This document shows positions 9,221 through 12,513 of a DNA stretch of 12,513 nucleotides, piece after piece. The stretch's first letter is position 1; each line of letters starts with the position of its first letter. This stretch comes from an uncultured Thermoleophilia bacterium. Lineage in GTDB: Bacteria; Actinomycetota; Thermoleophilia; UBA2241. The translations under genes were made by a program, and so were the position numbers. Location: positions 1-12,513 of the forward strand of contig CAIWHY010000301.1 of NCBI GenBank assembly GCA_903912585.1. The letters run 5' to 3'. Under the pieces are notes generated by a model that saw only the letters and a program-made list of their open reading frames with translations, did no database searches and was not told where the DNA came from.

Positions 9221-9514
9221 TCAGACCAGGCCGCGTTCCTGCGCCAGTCCGCCGTCCTTCCAGTTCCACCACTTCGTGAGCTCGCCGTCGGCCTCCGGCT
9301 CGCCGGCGTAGTGGACCGCGCAGCGGAAGACGTAGAGCACGCAGCGGTCGACGTGCGCCCCGCTGATGCTCTCGAGCTCGTCGTAGAGACGGGCCGGGTC
9401 GCGGCCGCGCAGGTCGCCGACCCGGCGCACCCCGAGCCGCCGCAGGTCGCGCGCTATCGACGGCCCGACGCCGGGGATCGACTCGAGCCCGGATTCGTCG
9501 GCCGGCGTCGTCAC
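9221..9514 (-). CDS. Cdd1-like helix-hairpin-helix protein
   Basis: The 97-residue protein matches the small Cdd1 family, often called pathogenicity locus protein (the Pfam Cdd1 family, to my recollection), whose function is not established. A helix-hairpin-helix core covers about 10-47: LESIPGVGPSIARDL (10-24), then a second half with DLRGRDPARLYDEL (34-47). The family signature DRCVLYVFRCAVHYA (56-70) follows, then WWNWKD (82-87). Helix-hairpin-helix motifs usually bind DNA backbone without sequence preference, so a DNA-related role is possible but unproven. The GTG start overlaps the TGA stop of the SRPBCC gene in GTGA (9514-9511), so translation of the two is probably coupled. An overlapping minus-strand frame from 9545 is a shadow. 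Confidence 0.87.
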   Translation of the reverse strand: MTTPADESGLESIPGVGPSIARDLRRLGVRRVGDLRGRDPARLYDELESISGAHVDRCVLYVFRCAVHYAGEPEADGELTKWWNWKDGGLAQERGLV

Positions 9515-10026
9515 GCGGCGCCGGCCTCCGCCTGCGGCTCTCCAAGCACCGCCTGCGTCGCCTCGGCCTTCGCCTGCGTCGCCTCGGCCTCCGCCTGCAG
9601 GGACTCCGCGCGCGCCTTCACCGCCGCCGCCATCTGCGCGAAGCCCTCCTGCGACGCCTTCATCACCTTGCCGAGGAACGGGAGCAGGATCCCGGTGACC
9701 TCTTCGTGCGTCGTGAAGCGCGCGCGCCCGTCGCCCAGCGGGTCGACGGACAGCGCGTGCCGGCCGTCGAAGAGGCCGGGCAGGAGCAGCCGGCCCTTCC
9801 AGCGGATGAGGCGGCCGGGCTGCAGGTCGAGCACCCTAGGCCTGAACGTCACGGCGCGCACGCCCGGCGCCACGATCCTCACTGCGAGGCGGGCGCCGGG
9901 CCGCTGCTCGCCCGCCGCGCGCACGATGAAGGGGTTCCATTCGGGGTAGCGCGCGAAGTCGCTGACGACCTGCCACACGCGCTCCGCGGGTGCGTCGATC
10001 TCGGTGGACGCGTCGAGGGTCTGCAT
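9511..10026 (-). CDS. SRPBCC (START-like) domain protein with C-terminal heptad tail
   Basis: The 171-residue protein starts at ATG 10026, selected because GGGAGG precedes it and because MQTLDASTEIDAPAERVWQ is the typical beginning of this fold. An earlier in-frame start at 10080 would add 18 residues of unlikely sequence. Residues 1 to about 137 form a helix-grip domain of the polyketide cyclase/Bet v1-like superfamily (DFARYPEWNPFI 23-34; RWKGRLLLPGLFDGRH 75-90), which generally binds a hydrophobic ligand. No ligand can be predicted. Residues 138-171 are unusual: an Ala/Glu/Gln-rich helix with seven-residue repeats (AEATQAK-like), encoded by a 21-bp tandem repeat. It is the first gene of a two-gene unit with the Cdd1-like gene. 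Confidence 0.86.
   Translation of the reverse strand: MQTLDASTEIDAPAERVWQVVSDFARYPEWNPFIVRAAGEQRPGARLAVRIVAPGVRAVTFRPRVLDLQPGRLIRWKGRLLLPGLFDGRHALSVDPLGDGRARFTTHEEVTGILLPFLGKVMKASQEGFAQMAAAVKARAESLQAEAEATQAKAEATQAVLGEPQAEAGAA
9551..9598. repeat. 21-bp tandem repeat inside the SRPBCC gene
   Basis: Two copies (9551-9571 and 9572-9592) of the unit beginning GCCTGCGTCGCCTCGGCC differ at one base, and the first 6 bases of a third copy follow. The repeat is in frame and encodes heptads in the C-terminal helix. Confidence 0.85.
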
Positions 10027-10036
10027 TGGGCCTCCC

Positions 10037-10053
10037 TTGCCGTTGGCAGGCAA
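10037..10053 (-). promoter_or_regulatory. Short hairpin beside the SRPBCC ribosome site
   Basis: On the minus strand TTGCC (10053-10049), a 7-nt loop and GGCAA (10041-10037) form a 5-bp stem whose 3' arm abuts the GGGAGG ribosome site of the SRPBCC gene. It is short and may be incidental. Confidence 0.25.
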
Positions 10054-10131
10054 GCTACCCGGGCGCGCGGCGGCGGACACTTCCGGCCGGCCGCACGGGG
10101 CGCCGCCGCGCCCTGGATCGACGCCGCCTGC

Positions 10132-10860
10132 CTACACGACCTGCCGCGGGCCGCACGCCGCGAGGCGCGCGCGGCGCGCGCGCCAGTCGGGCATGACCTC
10201 TTCCACGCGCCGCCAGAACCGGGGCCCGTGATTGGGCTCGTGCAGGTGCGCCAGCTCGTGCACGACGACGTAGTCGATGAGGTCCGGCGAGAGGAGCACG
10301 AGCTCCCAGTGGAAGCTCACGCTGCGTGTGCGCGCTTCGCACACCCCCCAGCGGCGCTTGCCGAGGTCGCGCACGACGACGGCGTCCGGGGAGGCGCCGA
10401 CGACCGGCGCGTAGCGTTGCACGTCGGCCTCGATGAGGGCTTGCGCGCGCGCCGTGTACCAGGCGACGGCCGCCGCGCGTGCCTCGCCGTCGAGGCCGCG
10501 GCTCAGCTCGAAGCGGCCGCGCCGAAGCGCGAACGGCGCGCCGGATCCGCTCGGCCGGTCGACCAGCGCGAGCGCGTAGCTGCGCCCCAGGTACGGCAGG
10601 CGCTCGCCGTCGACGAAGCGCTTGGGCGCCGGAGGCGGCCCGAGCGCTTCGAACTCGGCGAGCTTGCGCCGCACCCACGGGAGCTTCGCGCGCACGACGC
10701 TCTCGAGCTTCCGCGCCGGCACGCGGGCGGGCGCGAGGACGCGCAGCGTGCCGTCGCGGCCGACGGTCAGGCCGATCGTGCGCCGCCGCTTGCTCCAGCG
10801 CACGGCGAACGTGAGGTCGTCCATCGTCAGAGAGTCGATCGGGGCGGCGCGAAGTCTCAC
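10132..10860 (-). CDS. YgjP-like (DUF45) zinc metallopeptidase
   Basis: The 242-residue protein has the full layout of the YgjP/DUF45 family, a M48- and SprT-related group of putative zinc peptidases. The N-terminal strand region carries RWSKRRRTIGLTV (21-33), the middle has KRRWGVCEARTRSVSFHWELVL (168-189, matching the family RWGSC...W.L), and the active site is HELAH (201-205) with a third ligand H211 in NHGPRFW. E202 is the expected catalytic base. Physiological substrates are unknown. I chose GTG 10860, which has AGGA upstream; an ATG at 10824 (MDDLTF) would remove 12 residues and is also possible. The gene stands alone, 105 nt before the SRPBCC gene on the same strand, with no terminator visible between them, so read-through into that unit is possible. 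Confidence 0.9.
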   Translation of the reverse strand: MRLRAAPIDSLTMDDLTFAVRWSKRRRTIGLTVGRDGTLRVLAPARVPARKLESVVRAKLPWVRRKLAEFEALGPPPAPKRFVDGERLPYLGRSYALALVDRPSGSGAPFALRRGRFELSRGLDGEARAAAVAWYTARAQALIEADVQRYAPVVGASPDAVVVRDLGKRRWGVCEARTRSVSFHWELVLLSPDLIDYVVVHELAHLHEPNHGPRFWRRVEEVMPDWRARRARLAACGPRQVV

Positions 10861-10908
10861 GCCGGCATCCTAGCTCATCGGGGCGCGCCGGACGCGCGAC
10901 GCGCCCGC

Positions 10909-10956
10909 CGGCCGGGGAGCGGGCCGGGCGCCGGGCCGGGCACTCGGCCGGGGAGC
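10909..10956. repeat. GC-rich direct repeats upstream of the YgjP-like gene
   Basis: CGGCCGGGGAGC occurs at 10909-10920 and 10945-10956, and between them GGGCCGGGC occurs twice (10921-10929 and 10933-10941). The block is almost pure G and C. No function is evident. Confidence 0.6.
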
Positions 10957-10978
10957 CCGCGGCCGCCCGGCTCCGTAC

Positions 10979-11014
10979 GCACGAAGGGCGGCCCCAAGGG
11001 GCCGCCCTTCGTGC
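10979..11014 (-). terminator. Perfect 17-bp hairpin downstream of csp
   Basis: GCACGAAGGGCGGCCCC (10979-10995) and its exact reverse complement (10998-11014) flank AA. It starts 21 nt after the csp stop codon, in the position of a terminator, but no T-run follows on the minus strand. It could act as a strong-stem terminator or protect the mRNA 3' end. Confidence 0.72.
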
Positions 11015-11035
11015 ACGCAAAGGCGCTGGTCCGCG

Positions 11036-11239
11036 TTACGCCTTGCGGACGTTGCTCGCCTGCATTTTGCCGTTCTGGCCCTGAGTGACGTCGAACGTGA
11101 CCTTCTGGCCCTCGTCCAGGGTCTTGAAGCCCTCCTCCTGGATCTCGCGGAAGTGAACGAAGAGATCGTCACCATCCTCACGAGAAATGAAGCCATAGCC
11201 CTTAGCCGCGTTGAACCACTTGACGGTACCTTCTGCCAT
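11036..11239 (-). CDS. cspA: CspA-family cold-shock protein
   Basis: The 67-residue single cold-shock domain has the standard length. RNP1 is KGYGFI (13-18) and RNP2 is DLFVHF (25-30), with the family beginning GTVKWFN (4-10). Such proteins bind single-stranded RNA and DNA and act as RNA chaperones, in the cold or constitutively. The ATG at 11239 (MAEGTV) is chosen over ATG 11248 (MRQMAEG), because AAGGA (11252-11248) lies 8 nt before the former and overlaps the latter. The gene has its own upstream region with relatively AT-rich, structured leader sequence and a strong hairpin downstream, so it is probably monocistronic. Whether it is cold-induced cannot be told from the protein. Confidence 0.97.
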   Translation of the reverse strand: MAEGTVKWFNAAKGYGFISREDGDDLFVHFREIQEEGFKTLDEGQKVTFDVTQGQNGKMQASNVRKA

Positions 11240-11370
11240 TTGACGCATCCTTTTCCGCTCCCGTCAGGGGAGCTTTAACGAAGCAACGTGACCGTCTGTT
11301 CGCCGCTAGCGATAAAGGCGGTGAAGCAAATGGTCACGCCGCCAAATCTCGAGCCACAACCTGACTCGTG
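11240..11370 (-). promoter_or_regulatory. Structured csp leader
   Basis: If the promoter candidate at 11376-11404 is right, the mRNA leader is about 130 nt. It contains a 6-bp stem GCTCCC/GGGAGC with a 5-nt loop (11273-11257), 4 nt before the AAGGA ribosome site. Farther upstream a 7-bp stem CGTGACC/GGTCACG (11338-11332 with 11293-11287) encloses smaller GGCG/CGCC pairing. Long structured leaders are known from E. coli cspA, where the fold changes with temperature; a similar role here is inference. Confidence 0.5.
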
Positions 11371-11375
11371 GAGCC

Positions 11376-11404
11376 AGTGTAATGCAAAACGCAAGAAAAG
11401 TAAC
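11376..11404 (-). promoter_or_regulatory. Candidate csp promoter
   Basis: On the minus strand TACACT (11381-11376) is a four-of-six match to a -10 box, with GTTACT (11404-11399) 17 bp upstream as a three-of-six -35 box. The surrounding stretch (11360-11420) is clearly more AT-rich than the rest of the window. Confidence 0.42.
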
Positions 11405-11405
11405 G

Positions 11406-11421
11406 CGCAATCTTGATTGCG
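11406..11421. promoter_or_regulatory. 16-bp palindrome next to the csp promoter
   Basis: CGCAATC TT GATTGCG is a perfect 7-2-7 inverted repeat placed 1 bp upstream of the proposed -35 box. The 2-base centre makes a transcript hairpin poor, so a dimeric regulator site is more likely than a terminator, although in the minus sense a T-rich stretch (TTACTTTTCTT) follows within a few bases. Confidence 0.45.
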
Positions 11422-11431
11422 AACCCGCGGA

Positions 11432-11467
11432 GCGCCGGCGCGAGTGCGTGGCCGCGCCCGCCGGCGC
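11432..11467. terminator. GC inverted repeat downstream of the methyltransferase gene
   Basis: GCGCCGGCG (11432-11440) and CGCCGGCGC (11459-11467) form a 9-bp stem with an 18-nt loop, about 180 nt after the methyltransferase stop. No T-run follows. It may end the methyltransferase transcript before the csp promoter, but chance pairing is common in such GC-rich sequence. Confidence 0.3.
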
Positions 11468-11650
11468 GCCTTCCGGGCGACTCTACCGAGCCTACCGCGG
11501 CCCCGAACACCGCCGGCCGCGGCCGAGTCGTGCATCGGTCGCGGCCCCGCCCCGGGACCTGCGGCCTGGCGGAACGTCCTCTGTGCGCTGGTGCCGTCGG
11601 GAGCTCCGGGCCACGGCTGCGCGCGTCCGCCGCGCACGGCTGCGCAACGC
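11468..11650. other. Non-coding stretch after the methyltransferase gene
   Basis: Together with the csp leader and promoter this is a gap of about 410 nt without a gene. This part contains an 11-bp direct repeat, CACGGCTGCGC, at 11612-11622 and 11635-11645, just after the methyltransferase stop. I see no convincing ORF or RNA gene; the open frames are Arg/Pro/Ala-rich and overlap one another. Confidence 0.4.
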
Positions 11651-12490
11651 TCAGCGCCGCCGCAGCCAGATGCCGCCGCTGGGGTAGCCGCCCTCGAGGA
11701 CCAGCGGCATGTGTTCGGCGAACCAGTCACGGTGGAAGTGCTCGAGAAACGTGTTGAACAGCACGATCTCGTAGGCAGTCGTGAGCTGCAGCAGGGCGCG
11801 GAGCACGTACGCCTCGTTGACGGCACAGCCGGTGGCGAGCCAGGCGGGCGGGTACTCGAACGGGAAGAAGACGTCGTGCACGTGCACGTGGACGCCTGAG
11901 GCGAGGCGAGGGAGCACCTCGTCGATCAGGTGCTGGACGTCAGACCCCGCTTTCACCACGTGGCTGCTGTCGATGAGGAGGATGTCGCCGGAGCGCAGTT
12001 CCTCGAACACCGACAGGGGCACGTCCTGCACCGGTCGTGCCACCAGGCGGCCCTCCAGCTCGGCGGCGGGGACGAGCTTCCGCAGCCTTTCGGGGTCCGG
12101 CTCGATGAACACGAAGTGCGTGCGCCCGCCGAGGAAGAGCTCGTCCACGTCGAGGGCCAGGGCGGAGCTGAAGCCGGCGCCCACCTCGACCACGCGCCGC
12201 GGCCGCAGGTGGCGGAGCAGCAGCGCAGAGCAGATCGCGTCGGCGTAGGTGAAGTAGAGGTTGTCGTAGTGATAGCGATGGCTGCCCGGCGCGGCCGCGA
12301 ACGGCAGGTCGCCGTACAGCGGCAGCAGGCGCTCGAGGAGCTCGAGCTGCTGAGCCTCACGCAGGTCGATGCCCGGCAGCGTCCGGCCGGCGGCGTCGGC
12401 TCGGGCGCGGGCGCGCTCGACGTCCGCGGCCGACGGGATCGGCGAGTAGGGGTGGCCGGGGGGCACGTGCAGCGCGTGCGGGTCGCGCAC
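11651..12490 (-). CDS. Class I SAM-dependent methyltransferase (possibly 5' partial)
   Basis: From GTG 12490 the protein has 279 residues and a Rossmann-type methyltransferase domain. Motif I is VVEVGAGFSSAL (100-111), the acidic end of the second strand is E120 (FIEPDP), and further motifs are DILLIDSSH (159-167) and VHVHDVFFPFEYP (182-194). The leading part PGHPYSPIPS (11-20) and DNLYFTYADA (76-85) is characteristic of a methyltransferase group often found near glycosyltransferases and polysaccharide genes; its acceptor is unknown. The frame has no stop between 12490 and the window end, and the upstream codons are Arg/Ala-rich, so the true start may lie outside. No neighbour here tells its pathway, because the next gene is csp. 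Confidence 0.85.
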   Translation of the reverse strand: MRDPHALHVPPGHPYSPIPSAADVERARARADAAGRTLPGIDLREAQQLELLERLLPLYGDLPFAAAPGSHRYHYDNLYFTYADAICSALLLRHLRPRRVVEVGAGFSSALALDVDELFLGGRTHFVFIEPDPERLRKLVPAAELEGRLVARPVQDVPLSVFEELRSGDILLIDSSHVVKAGSDVQHLIDEVLPRLASGVHVHVHDVFFPFEYPPAWLATGCAVNEAYVLRALLQLTTAYEIVLFNTFLEHFHRDWFAEHMPLVLEGGYPSGGIWLRRR

Positions 12491-12513
12491 GCTGCGCTCG
12501 GCGCGGGCGCGCC

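Overview
The window is very GC-rich and gene-dense, with frequent GTG starts and strong GGGAGG-type ribosome sites. Together with a PASTA-domain kinase homologue, a small CspA-type protein and a CCA-encoding tRNA gene, this suggests a high-GC actinobacterium. A Thermoleophilia-like lineage is possible, but that is a guess from gene style. Everything looks chromosomal. I see no insertion sequence, phage gene, CRISPR array or rRNA.

Layout, left to right. (1) Positions 2-2107, plus strand: the 3' part of a membrane-anchored M28 metallopeptidase cut by the window edge. (2) Positions 2126-4810, minus: an 894-residue NDP-forming acyl-CoA synthetase fused to a C-terminal GNAT acetyltransferase, the Pat/PatZ architecture. 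(3) Positions 5187-6587, plus: a membrane protein with a kinase fold and two PASTA domains, in which every catalytic motif of the kinase is lost (a pseudokinase). (4) Positions 6711-8663, minus: AMP-forming acetyl-CoA synthetase, acs. A large hairpin lies between the convergent genes 3 and 4. (5) Positions 8998-9072, minus: tRNA-Val(CAC). (6) Positions 9221-10026, minus: a two-gene overlapping unit, an SRPBCC protein followed by a Cdd1-like helix-hairpin-helix protein, ending in an intrinsic terminator. (7) Positions 10132-10860, minus: a YgjP-type metallopeptidase. (8) Positions 11036-11239, minus: a cold-shock protein with a structured leader of roughly 130 nt. (9) Positions 11651 to about 12490, minus: a SAM-dependent methyltransferase that may continue past the right edge.

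The functional core is acetate and acyl-CoA metabolism. Acs makes acetyl-CoA and keeps the C-terminal lysine (K613) that Pat-type enzymes acetylate to switch Acs off. The fused synthetase/GNAT protein encoded nearby is the natural candidate for that enzyme, and unlike what I recall for enterobacterial Pat it keeps the active-site histidine of the NDP-forming synthetase, so it may also be catalytic. Between them sits the PASTA pseudokinase, which cannot use normal kinase chemistry and is the most unusual gene here. The remaining genes look like ordinary housekeeping genes. Several non-coding structures are worth attention: two related GC-rich hairpins at gene ends, hairpins beside the acs and csp ribosome sites, and a 16-bp palindrome next to the likely csp promoter.
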